This document shows positions 43,054-50,660 of a stretch of 64,000 nt of DNA, in pieces. Origin of the DNA: Ktedonobacter sp. SOSP1-85. GTDB lineage: Bacteria > Chloroflexota > Ktedonobacteria > Ktedonobacterales > Ktedonobacteraceae. The position numbers and the translations under genes are program-made. The first letter of the stretch is position 1, and each line of letters starts with the position of its first letter. The stretch spans positions 1,116,001 through 1,180,000 of the forward strand of contig NZ_BNJI01000002.1 in NCBI RefSeq assembly GCF_016587415.1, written 5' to 3'. A model generated the notes under the pieces. It was given only the letters and a program-made list of their open reading frames with translations. It did no database searches and was not told the origin of the DNA.

Positions 43054-44217
43054 ATGATTCGAGCCCATAAGATCAGACTTCATCCCACTCCGGAGCAAGC
43101 CATCTCCTTTGCTAAAACCGCCGGAACCGCACGATTTGTCTGGAACTGGGCACTGGCCGAGTGGAATCGGCAGTATGAGGCCGGAGAGAAACCCACGGCC
43201 CTCACACTCAAGAAGCAGTTCAATGCGATCAGGCGCGAGCAGTTCCCCTGGACCTGGGAGGTCACCAAAAACGCTTCAGACCAACCGTTTCTTGATTTGG
43301 GCAAGGCGTTTACCGCGTTCTTTGAGGGCCGTGCACGCCGCCCCAAGTTCAAGAGCAAAAAGCGAAGCAAGCCGAGCTTCTATCTCGCCAATGATCAGTT
43401 TGAACTGGGTGATCACCGCATGTGGGTCCCCAAGCTCGGCTGGGTGAATATGGCCGAGAAGCTCCGGTTTGAGGGCCGCGTCAAAGGGGCACGGATCACC
43501 AAGACAGCCGAGTGGTGGTTTGTCTCCATTCAGGTGCAAATGCCAGATGAGATTGCGGCGAAGAAACAGGCGGCTGTCGGCATCGATGTGGGACTCAACC
43601 GCCTGGCGACCCTGAGTACGGGAGAGGGAATCGAGAACCAAGCGTTCCTCAAAACCGCCTTGGGGAAACTGCGTCGGGCGAACAAGCGCCTGCATCGTCG
43701 GAAACTGGGCTCAAAAAACCGGGAGAAAGCGCGTAGGCAGGTGGCACGGCTGCACTACCGGATTACCTGCCTGCGCGATGATGTGCTCCACAAGCTGACC
43801 ACGCGACTCGCCACCTGTTACGGGATCATTGGCATTGAGGATCTCCACCTCAAAGGGTTGCTGAAAAATCGCACGCTGGCTCGGTCATTTTCGGATGCGG
43901 CGTTAGGCAAATTGCTCTCTCTGCTGAGCAGCAAAATGGAGCAGCGAGGCGGGCAGGTCATCAAAGTGGACCGCTTCTTTCCATCGAGTAAAAGCTGCCA
44001 TGGTTGCGATTGGAAGTGGGAAACCATGCAGTTGTCGGACCGTGTGTTTCTCTGCCAGAACCCCTCCTGTGCGTATCACCTTTTCCCACAGGACCGGGAC
44101 CAGAATGCCGCGTTATGCATTCTTGCTGAAGCCTTACGCTTGATCGGGCTGATTGATCAAGCCGTCTCCGGTACTGGCTCGGACGAAGACGTTAACTTGG
44201 CTGTGGACGCGGGGTAA
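43054..44217 (+). CDS. tnpB: TnpB RNA-guided nuclease, IS605 OrfB family (intact)
   Basis: The 387-residue protein has the TnpB layout: N-terminal HTH/OrfB part, RuvC-like core with D178 (GIDVGLNRLATLS) and E262 (GIEDLHLKGLL), a zinc ribbon with C315, C318, C334 and C339, and the last acidic motif FPQDRDQNAA with D349. All catalytic residues are present. The ATG at 43054 has AAGGG before it and matches the start of copy 2. TnpB cuts DNA guided by an RNA made from the element's right end, here 3' of the gene. Confidence 0.93.
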   Translation: MIRAHKIRLHPTPEQAISFAKTAGTARFVWNWALAEWNRQYEAGEKPTALTLKKQFNAIRREQFPWTWEVTKNASDQPFLDLGKAFTAFFEGRARRPKFKSKKRSKPSFYLANDQFELGDHRMWVPKLGWVNMAEKLRFEGRVKGARITKTAEWWFVSIQVQMPDEIAAKKQAAVGIDVGLNRLATLSTGEGIENQAFLKTALGKLRRANKRLHRRKLGSKNREKARRQVARLHYRITCLRDDVLHKLTTRLATCYGIIGIEDLHLKGLLKNRTLARSFSDAALGKLLSLLSSKMEQRGGQVIKVDRFFPSSKSCHGCDWKWETMQLSDRVFLCQNPSCAYHLFPQDRDQNAALCILAEALRLIGLIDQAVSGTGSDEDVNLAVDAG

Positions 44218-44327
44218 GACCAAAAACGTACCGGTTACGTTGAGGCACCTACGGATGAAGCAGCAACAACGAAAGCTGTGGGAGAGCTATGCTTGCATAC
44301 CTTTTCCTACAGTAATCGGAGCAGTAT
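44150..44327 (+). ncRNA. Candidate TnpB guide RNA (omegaRNA/reRNA), copy 1
   Basis: The region from the end of tnpB to about 44327 is conserved with copy 2 outside the coding part: GACGCGGGGTAAGACCAAA, GAGGCACCTACGGATGAA, AACAACGAAA and TGCTTGCATAC all recur in order. TnpB guide RNAs arise from this place and end in a guide copied from the right flank, here HIT gene sequence. Expression is not shown. Confidence 0.55.
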
Positions 44328-44330
44328 CTG

Positions 44331-44528
44331 ATGTGCTTCGCGGAGGGCAAGGGCTTTCCTCATGTGCATATCCACATGGTTCCCAAGCCGGCTGATCTCC
44401 CCGACGAGCACAAGGGGCCGCGCATCTTCGAGCGCCTGAAGGCTGACGAAGAGCATCCTATCATTCCTGCGGATGAGCTGATTGCCTTCTGCGAGGAGTT
44501 TACGCGTAAGCTAAGCGCCATTAAGTAG
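44331..44528 (+). pseudogene. HIT family hydrolase, 3' fragment with the His triad
   Basis: The frame carries MCFAEGKGFPHVHIHMVPKP, the catalytic histidine triad of HIT proteins, then PADLPDEHKGPRIFERLKAD and a C-terminal helix. It has no start with a binding site; upstream bases 44320-44330 fit the same reading frame (Glu-Gln-Tyr-Leu). Together with 42664-42905 it would make one HIT protein of about 150 residues. Confidence 0.75.
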
Positions 44529-44553
44529 CTTTATCTGGAGAAGAGGATAGGTT

Positions 44554-44691
44554 TTGGCTTCTATTACCTTCCTGGGCACGAGCGATTCGCGAGGCGTGCC
44601 CAGACTTCTGTGTGAATGCGAGGTCTGCACGCAGCGCCGGTCGGGAGATGGCTTCAATACGCTTCTATGCTTCGCTTCTCTTCATCAGTAG
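44554..44691 (+). pseudogene. 5' remnant of an MBL-fold hydrolase gene
   Basis: A TTG with AGGA six bases before it opens a 45-codon frame reading ASITFLGTSDSRGVPRLLCE and CEVCTQRRSGDGFNTLLC, the N-terminus of a PhnP/ElaC-like metallo-beta-lactamase-fold protein, and then stops. The metal-binding HxHxDH part is absent. It starts 25 bases after the HIT fragment, so HIT and MBL genes once formed an operon whose rest was deleted. Confidence 0.5.
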
Positions 44692-44715
44692 ACTACGTAG
44701 TAGGAGGATATGCTG

Positions 44716-45531
44716 ATGAAGAAAATCCCTCAAATTACTATCGCGTTCTGGATCATGAAGATTTGCGCAACCACTCTGGGCGAAACGGGTGGTGATCTTT
44801 TATCTATGACCATGCATGTCGGCTATGCCATTAGTTCTTTGCTTTTCATTGGGCTGTTTGTCATCACTCTGACGACGCAACTTCTCTCGAAAAAATATCA
44901 CCCCTTCCTTTACTGGAGCGTTATCCTTTCAACCAGTATCGCTGGTACTACTATGTCAGATTATATGGACCGCACTTTAGGGCTGGGCTACGCGAAAGGC
45001 TCCCTCCTACTCTGCACTCTTTTGCTAGCTATCTTTGTAATCTGGCGCTTCAGTAAGGCTTCTTTCTCGGTGAACAAGATCACCACGGTGAAGGTTGAAA
45101 TCCTCTTTTGGACGGCAATCCTCTTTTCAAACACCCTGGGGACCGCGCTGGGTGATTTCCTGGCAGACGATTCCCATCTCGGATTTGGGGGAGGCGTGCT
45201 GCTCATTACAGGTCTACTCGCGCTGATAGTTTGCGCAGCTTTTTTCACCAGGATCTCCAAAACCCTCTTGTTCTGGATGGCATTTGTGCTCACGCGTCCA
45301 TTCGGTGCGACAATGGGTGACCTTCTTACAAAGTCACATGCACAAGGCGGGCTGGGATTTGGCACTATTGGCTCATCTTTGATCCTTGCGGCGATCCTTT
45401 TTGTATTCATCCTCATTACATCTCGTCCGGAAATTTCTCGCGAATCGGGTGTACAAGCTGGCTTGTTGAAACAAAATTGGCGAATGTTCACCAAGCGGTT
45501 TCGGCTCACAACGGGATTGAATAAAAAATGA
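44716..45531 (+). CDS. DUF347/COG4705-type membrane protein
   Basis: The roughly 271-residue protein contains four DUF347-like repeats, each with a Thr-x-Gly-x-x-x-Gly-Asp signature: CATTLGETGGDLLS, STSIAGTTMSDYMD, SNTLGTALGDFLAD and TRPFGATMGDLLT. About eight helices are predicted by eye. The family is widespread and unstudied, perhaps metal or small-molecule transport. The ATG at 44716 has AGGAGG eight bases before it. It is convergent with the gene at 45630. Confidence 0.85.
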   Translation: MKKIPQITIAFWIMKICATTLGETGGDLLSMTMHVGYAISSLLFIGLFVITLTTQLLSKKYHPFLYWSVILSTSIAGTTMSDYMDRTLGLGYAKGSLLLCTLLLAIFVIWRFSKASFSVNKITTVKVEILFWTAILFSNTLGTALGDFLADDSHLGFGGGVLLITGLLALIVCAAFFTRISKTLLFWMAFVLTRPFGATMGDLLTKSHAQGGLGFGTIGSSLILAAILFVFILITSRPEISRESGVQAGLLKQNWRMFTKRFRLTTGLNKK

Positions 45532-45583
45532 TAGAAGATGTGATAGTTTTTCTCGCTATAGTATGTCCCAGTATGTATATATG

Positions 45584-45612
45584 GTGTGGCAATGCTTGTG
45601 GCACTGCCACAC
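45584..45612. terminator. Short hairpin between convergent genes
   Basis: GTGTGGCA (45584-45591) and TGCCACAC (45605-45612) form an 8-bp stem with a 13-base loop. It is 18 bases from the stop of the minus-strand gene. Confidence 0.45.
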
Positions 45613-45629
45613 ATCATGTGATAAATATT

Positions 45630-46766
45630 CTACCCGATAAAGACGGGCCAGCGCAGGAGCGTGCCGGCTATATATACCAGGCAGGTGAGGGTGTAGAAGT
45701 GTGTGGACCAGAGAAGGAGCTTGTTCTTGCTATAGGCGGCGTACATGACGCCAGCCAGGATCAAGCCTAGACTGATACGGCTGCAGGAGATCAGCTCGAT
45801 ATAGGAATAATGCGAGAGGAAGACGATGGATAGAAGATTGATGATCCATGCGAGCAACAGGGGGGACCAGCGCCGCTTCCAGATCTCCCAGCCCGCCAGT
45901 AGGCAATTAGCTAGCGTGGGGAGGAACATCAGCAGGAGTAGGAGCCAGAATTTGCGTGGGGCATTGGCAAAATAAGTAATTCCTGCGAAGGGAAGGCGTT
46001 CAAAGGAGGGGGCAAAGCCCAGGCCACTCTTGCCGAAAATCAGTACAATGGCTGCAAGCCAGAGCAGGAGCGGTAAGCCTCCCAGCAGTGTCATAGGGAT
46101 AAGATCGCGCCAGCGGCGCTGGAGGAGAAAGGCCACGCCATAGACCAGTGGAAAGAGTATCGCGGTTTCGCGGGTCAGGGCCGCCAATCCCATACAGAGC
46201 GCTCCTAGCCAGACGCGTTTCCCCTGGGTAAAGAAGATGCCCAGGCAGAGCAGAAAGACCATGAAGGGTTCTGCTGTATCGAACGTGAAGGCCGCGAGCT
46301 GGCCGAAATAAAGTCCTAGTGCCAGGCTGAACCAGGGCGAGACCTGGCGTTTCTGCAAGATATGAGCTACAATCGCCACACTGGCGACAATCGCTATCCC
46401 ATTGGAAAGCAGCATAACATAGGGGACCAGGGCCGCGTTCCCCAGACTGAAGGCGAAGACGAACAGGGGATAGAGGATGCGTTGATAGCGATAGGGAGCA
46501 TTATCCATGAACTGGTAGGCATGCCAGGGGTCATGGGCGAGCTGGTAGTAAAATTGACCATCGTAGCCCCAGGTGCCGCTGGCTTTATGTTCATTCCAGA
46601 CAGTGCCCAGGTGGACAAAATCTAGAGCTGTATAGCCGCGTATAACGACCAGCAGGCCTACACATAAGATATAGAGGGCAGCGATGATGAACGCAGGCCA
46701 CCAGGCTGCCAGCATTTCTGAGCGCCCCGAGACCTTTGACACCCTATGTATCGGTGATGTTAGCAT
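45630..46766 (-). CDS. Polytopic membrane protein, AZOBR_p60025-like glycosyltransferase family
   Basis: The 378-residue protein has about ten helices and a first loop with TWGYDGQFYYQLAHDPWHAY and APYRYQRILYPL, the pattern of GT-C-like membrane glycosyltransferases that use lipid-linked sugars. The acidic residue of YDGQFYY is a likely catalytic or binding position. The ATG at 46766 has GGGAG before it. It probably adds sugars to a cell-surface polymer; acceptor unknown. Confidence 0.75.
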   Translation of the reverse strand: MLTSPIHRVSKVSGRSEMLAAWWPAFIIAALYILCVGLLVVIRGYTALDFVHLGTVWNEHKASGTWGYDGQFYYQLAHDPWHAYQFMDNAPYRYQRILYPLFVFAFSLGNAALVPYVMLLSNGIAIVASVAIVAHILQKRQVSPWFSLALGLYFGQLAAFTFDTAEPFMVFLLCLGIFFTQGKRVWLGALCMGLAALTRETAILFPLVYGVAFLLQRRWRDLIPMTLLGGLPLLLWLAAIVLIFGKSGLGFAPSFERLPFAGITYFANAPRKFWLLLLLMFLPTLANCLLAGWEIWKRRWSPLLLAWIINLLSIVFLSHYSYIELISCSRISLGLILAGVMYAAYSKNKLLLWSTHFYTLTCLVYIAGTLLRWPVFIG

Positions 46767-46879
46767 TACAAGACTCCCAACCACCCTAAGTAAAATTCAT
46801 GCATTGGCACATGTATATTGAAAGCATGCGCTAATCGCCAATTATAGCCCCTTCTATGGAGAAAACAAAGAGTGCTCTA

Positions 46880-47050
46880 CTGCTCCGATTTTCCTATGCA
46901 AACGTATGCAAGCACACGTTCGCACCGAATTTCGTTGTTCCTGTTTCATCCGTAGGTGCCTCCGGGCCGAAGCCCTTTGGTCTTACCCCGCGTCCGCAGG
47001 CAAGTTTGCGTCTTCGTCCGAGCCAGTACCGGAGACGGCTTGATCAATGA
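46880..47050 (-). ncRNA. Candidate TnpB guide RNA region, copy 2
   Basis: The minus strand repeats the conserved blocks of copy 1 (GACGCGGGGTAAGACCAAA, GAGGCACCTACGGATGAA, AACAACGAAA, TGCTTGCATAC) and then diverges at about 46880, where a guide copied from the flank would begin. With its own tnpB broken, it could be served in trans by the intact copy. Confidence 0.5.
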
Positions 47051-48147
47051 GCCCGATCAAGCGAAGGGCTTCCCGTAACACATTCTGACCTGCGTTGTGA
47101 TCTCGATCCTGCGGAAACTGATCATACGGGCAAGCAGGATTCTGACACACAAAGATGCGATCCTTGAGCCTCATCGCTTCCCACGTCCAACCGCAGCAAT
47201 GACAGGTCTTGACTTCCAGGAAAGAAACGGCCCACCTTGATCACCTGTCCCCCACGTTGCGCCGCTTTTGCCTCGAGCAGACGTCTGAGGGTGCCCAGCG
47301 AGGCATCGGCGAACGAGCGAGCGAGACGGCGATTCCTGAGCAGTCCCTTGAGGTGCAGATCTTCCACTCCGATGATCCCGTAACTGTCGACCAGCCTGGT
47401 GGTGAGCTTCTGAAGGACATCCTGGCGCAGGCAGGTGATGCGATAATGCAGACGGGCGACCTGTCGGCGCGCTTTCTCCCGATTCGCGGATCCCAGTTTT
47501 CGGCGATGCAGCCGTTTGTTGGCCTGACGCAATTTCTTGAGAGCGGTTTTGAGGAAGGCTTGGTTTTCGACTTTCTCTCCTGTACTCAAAGTGGCCAGGC
47601 GGTTGAGCCCCACATCGATCCCCACGGCGGCTGGTTTGTCCACCGGGATGGGATCAGGGATCTCGACCTGGATGGAAACAAACCACCAATCTGCTGTTTT
47701 GGTGATGCGTGCCCCTTTCACGCGGCCCACAAACCGCAGCTTCTCAGCCAGATTGACCCATCCGAGCTTGGGGATCCACATGCGATGATCCCCCAACGCG
47801 AATTGATCGTTGGCAAGGTAAAAGGAGGGTTTGCTTGTTTTCTTGCTCTTGAACGTGGGGCGTTTGGCTTTCCCTTCAAAAAACGCGGTGTAGGCTTTTC
47901 CCAGATCGAGAAAGGGCTGATCTGAGGCGTTCTTCGTCACCTCCCATGTCCAGGGGAATTGCACCCGCCGAATCTCGTTGAATTGTTTCTTGAGTTTCAA
48001 GGCGGTGGGTTTTTCTCCGGCCTCATATTGGCGGTTCCATTCGGCCAGCGCCCAATTCCACACAAAGCGAGCAACGCCTGCGGCACGAGCAAAATAGTTG
48101 GCCTGCTCAGGTGTGGGATGCAGTCTGATCTTATGGGCGCGAATCAT
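46983..48147 (-). pseudogene. tnpB: tnpB copy 2, single-base frameshift
   Basis: From the ATG at 48147 the frame matches copy 1 closely up to GGQVIKVGRFFPGSQ and then shifts; the C-terminal zinc ribbon and last RuvC motif (CQNPACPYDQFPQDRDHNA) continue in another frame to the stop at 46983. The extra base lies near 47208-47214 within tcttgac. The break removes the first Cys pair and the last catalytic Asp from the main frame, so no active nuclease is expected unless the shift is a sequencing error. Confidence 0.8.
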
Positions 48148-48183
48148 GCGGTTCTGCTCTTTCTCTTACCTCATATTTTCTTC

Positions 48184-48212
48184 AGTATAGGACAAACGTT
48201 CTCATCTGTCAA
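48184..48212 (-). promoter_or_regulatory. Promoter of tnpB copy 2
   Basis: On the minus strand TTGACA (48207-48212) and TATACT (48184-48189) are exactly 17 bases apart, nearly perfect consensus. Confidence 0.65.
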
Positions 48213-48290
48213 GAAGCTCGAAAGCGTGGCGTCTTGCCCACTATTGATCTCTGTTTCCCACTTTTTGGGAAACAGTTGCATCCTCTTTCC

Positions 48291-49265
48291 CTAACCATTG
48301 ACCTGTGTGGCAAGCGGGGCACTTGCGATCTGAAGTATCTGCTCCCCTAGTTTCCGCAGGGCCTCGCGGAGTTCCGGTGGTTGGTGGACGACGAAGGGGA
48401 TGTTGAGAGACATAAGGTAACGGGCCTGGCTATCAATGTTGTCGTATTCGGCCTGGAACAGGACTCCATTGGCTGTGGGCGTGAGCGTGCCATAAGAGGC
48501 TGGAATCTTCTGCTGCATGGCATAGAGCGTTGCCTGAAACTCGACTTCAATGCGCCAGCGAGCCGATCCCTGGGTATACTTTTTCGCCATGTAGGCGCGA
48601 CAATCAAAGTCCCCCTCGCGCTCAAATGTTTCTTCCAGGGCCGCTACTTGCTGAATACGATCCAGGCGAAACGTGCGGATATCTTGCCGCAGGCAGCAGT
48701 AGCCGATCAGGTACCAGTGTCCGTCCCAGCCTATCATACCGTATGGCTCGACCTTGCGGTTCGTTGTTTGGTCGCGATGAGAGCGATAACCCAGCGTGAT
48801 TCGCCGCTGTTGGGCGATGGCCTCGCTTATATTGATTAAGAGTGAGACATCGGGTTGTGCATCCTTTTGGGGTGAGAAGAAGAAGAGGTGAGAGGCAACG
48901 GCGTTCAGGCGGTCCCGCGCCCGGAAAGGGAGCACGCGCGAGACCTTCGCCAGCGCGCCCTCCACGGCTGCCGACGATTGCCCAATCTCCAGCCACGACG
49001 TGCCCAGCAGACCAAGCATGATGGCCGTAGCTTCTTCCTCTGTAAAGATTAAAGGCGGCAGTTTGAAGCCGGGGCGAAGACGGTAGCCTCCATGGCGTCC
49101 AATGTTGGCCTCGACGGGAATGCCAGCATCCTGGAGGGTGGTGATATAGCGCCTAACCGTGCGCACATCCACCTCCAGGCGTGTAGCAAGCTCGGGACCA
49201 GTAATAAAGGGTTTAGATTGAAGTAGTTCAAGAACAGTGAGAACTCGGCTGGTCGGATGATACAT
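48291..49265 (-). CDS. WYL-domain transcriptional regulator (second paralogue)
   Basis: The 324-residue protein starts MYHPTSRVLTVLELLQSKPF and has the winged helix (LEVDVRTVRRYITTLQ), WYL domain (ITLGYRSHRDQTTNRKVEPYG, GHWYLIGYCCLR) and WCX tail, matching the regulator at 24158-25120 along its whole length. GGAG lies before the ATG at 49265; a longer frame reaches 49370 but would cross the palindrome at 49291. Divergent gene: an AlkZ-like protein. WYL regulators often respond to nucleic-acid ligands; the target is not known. Confidence 0.9.
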   Translation of the reverse strand: MYHPTSRVLTVLELLQSKPFITGPELATRLEVDVRTVRRYITTLQDAGIPVEANIGRHGGYRLRPGFKLPPLIFTEEEATAIMLGLLGTSWLEIGQSSAAVEGALAKVSRVLPFRARDRLNAVASHLFFFSPQKDAQPDVSLLINISEAIAQQRRITLGYRSHRDQTTNRKVEPYGMIGWDGHWYLIGYCCLRQDIRTFRLDRIQQVAALEETFEREGDFDCRAYMAKKYTQGSARWRIEVEFQATLYAMQQKIPASYGTLTPTANGVLFQAEYDNIDSQARYLMSLNIPFVVHQPPELREALRKLGEQILQIASAPLATQVNG

Positions 49266-49290
49266 GCTGTGTGTGACTCCTCGCGTGGTT

Positions 49291-49352
49291 CCGCTACTGG
49301 CGTACGCGGCTACTTGTCCAGGCTCTACAGTAGCCGCGTACGCCAGTAGCGG
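49291..49352. repeat. Palindrome, family A copy 2, between divergent genes
   Basis: Perfect 24-bp arms (49291-49314, 49329-49352) carry the same sequence as the arms at 37510-37559 but enclose a 14-base loop containing TTGTCCAGGC. The loop sequence recurs inverted at 50600-50654. Confidence 0.85.
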
Positions 49353-49490
49353 GCTACTCAGGCACGCCACGCCCTCCTATCCTAATCTAAAAATCTCTTA
49401 AAGGAGGGCTGGTTCCGTCCTTCTTCCATAGTAAGATGTGGGTAAGAGAGAAGTCAAGGAAATAGAGGATGAAAGAGAGCCGTAGGCACG

Positions 49491-50600
49491 ATGGCTGAGC
49501 GTATGTTGACCCTGCGCGAGTTGAATCGCGCCACCCTGGCACGCCAATTCTTGTTGGAGCGGACAACGCAGTCTCATCTGGACGTCATTACAAGCCTCAT
49601 TGCTATGCAGGCCCAGGTCGCCAACGCTTCATACATTGGTCTCTGGGCGCGTTTGCATTCATTCCAACGTGAGTCATTAACCCAGCTCCTTGAAAGCAGG
49701 CAGCTCGTAAGGGGATCATCGCTTCGTGGCACCTTACATCTCATGACGGCGGAGGATTATATCCTGGTCCATCCTCTCATCCAGTCCGCATTGAGTCGTA
49801 ATCTTCCCCTCTTTATAAAGAGGGCGCAGGGCTTTGATCTGGAGAGATTTACGGATATGATGCAAGCATATGTACGCGAGCAGCCACGGACGGGGCTTGA
49901 GTTGCGTATGAAGATGGAGGAGTTTTATCCTGGGATGGGGACCCAGCAATTAGCTGATGCCATAAGAATACATATGGCGCTCATCCAGCCCATTCCCGCG
50001 GGGACCTGGGGTTTTACTGGTAGACCTGCTCATACCGAGGCGGCTTCCTGGCTTGGGCGCTCAATAGTTGGCTCAGAAGGGGATATGCAGAGGCTTGTCT
50101 TGAGGTACCTGGCGGCGTTCGGTCCGGCAAGTGTGCAGGATATGCAGACCTGGTCCGCGCTTACCAGGCTCCAACCCATTTTCGACAGCCTGCGGCCAGA
50201 ACTGCTCACCTTCAGGGATGAGCAAGGGCGGGAGCTCTTTGATCTGCCTGATGCGCCTCGACCACACGCGGATACCTCTGCGCCTGCGCGCTTCCTCCCC
50301 GACTTTGATAACCTGCTGTTCTCGCACGCTGACCGTCGCCGGGTCATCTCCGACGAGCATCGTTCTTCTATCTATATTGGCAATAGCCGATGCACGGCGT
50401 TCCTGATAGATGGCTTTGTGCGGGGACGGTGGCGGCTTGAGCGCCGGACAGCATCCACCGCGCTCGTGATTGAACCAGTACGTGAACCACTTTTACCCTC
50501 AGAGCAAGAGGCGTTGTATAGTGAGGGAGCAAGCCTCATGCGCTGGATCTTGGATGGTGTGGAGGCATTTGATATACAATTTGGCTCTGTTGTGGGATAG
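49491..50600 (+). CDS. AlkZ-like winged-helix DNA glycosylase family protein
   Basis: The 369-residue protein belongs to the HTH_42 (AlkZ/YcaQ) superfamily. It has the catalytic-type QxQ motif at Q40-A41-Q42 (LIAMQAQVANASY) and the family blocks SLRGTLHLMTAEDY, LARYLAAFGPAS-like VLRYLAAFGPASVQDM and LLPDFDNLLFSHADR. Relatives excise bulky or crosslinked bases. It is divergent from a WYL regulator, which may control it. The ATG at 49491 lacks a clear binding site; the next ATG is 4 codons further. Confidence 0.85.
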   Translation: MAERMLTLRELNRATLARQFLLERTTQSHLDVITSLIAMQAQVANASYIGLWARLHSFQRESLTQLLESRQLVRGSSLRGTLHLMTAEDYILVHPLIQSALSRNLPLFIKRAQGFDLERFTDMMQAYVREQPRTGLELRMKMEEFYPGMGTQQLADAIRIHMALIQPIPAGTWGFTGRPAHTEAASWLGRSIVGSEGDMQRLVLRYLAAFGPASVQDMQTWSALTRLQPIFDSLRPELLTFRDEQGRELFDLPDAPRPHADTSAPARFLPDFDNLLFSHADRRRVISDEHRSSIYIGNSRCTAFLIDGFVRGRWRLERRTASTALVIEPVREPLLPSEQEALYSEGASLMRWILDGVEAFDIQFGSVVG

Positions 50601-50654
50601 CCTGCTACTGGTGTGCTGGGGCCTGGACAAGTACCGCGTACGCCAGTAGCAGGC
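50600..50654. terminator. Degenerate palindrome, family A copy 3, between convergent genes
   Basis: The left arm (GCCTGCTACTGG..., from 50600) and the right arm (...CCAGTAGCAGGC, to 50654) match with about three changes. The loop GCCTGGACAA is the reverse of the 49315-49328 loop. It lies directly between the stop codons of the AlkZ-like gene and selD. Confidence 0.7.
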
Positions 50655-50660
50655 TTCTAG

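Larger units (their letters stand above)
42917..44327 (+). mobile_element. IS200/IS605-group TnpB element without TnpA, inserted in the HIT gene
   Basis: The element holds one intact tnpB and flanking conserved ends. Its left end near 42917 (CAACAGTTTACCAAAAGGT) matches the left end of the second copy (48262-48280 on the minus strand), and its right end to about 44319-44327 matches that copy's 3' region. No Y1 transposase is present, so it depends on TnpA supplied elsewhere. Both halves of a HIT gene flank it. Exact ends are estimated from the two-copy comparison. Confidence 0.7.
46880..48280 (-). mobile_element. Second TnpB element (tnpB with frameshift)
   Basis: On the minus strand the element has a left end with a perfect 10-bp hairpin (48251-48260 with 48266-48275, CTGTTTCCCA/TGGGAAACAG), a promoter, a frameshifted tnpB, and a right end at about 46880 that matches copy 1. 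It ends 11 bases from the stop codon of the WYL regulator gene. The copies are in opposite orientation, about 2.5 kb apart. No TnpA is present. Confidence 0.7.

Noticed and set aside
44319..44327. Shared GGAGCAGTA at the right ends of both TnpB copies as proof of the exact element end
   Set aside because: In copy 1 these bases also fit the HIT reading frame, so the 9-base match may be chance and the end cannot be fixed within about 8 bases.
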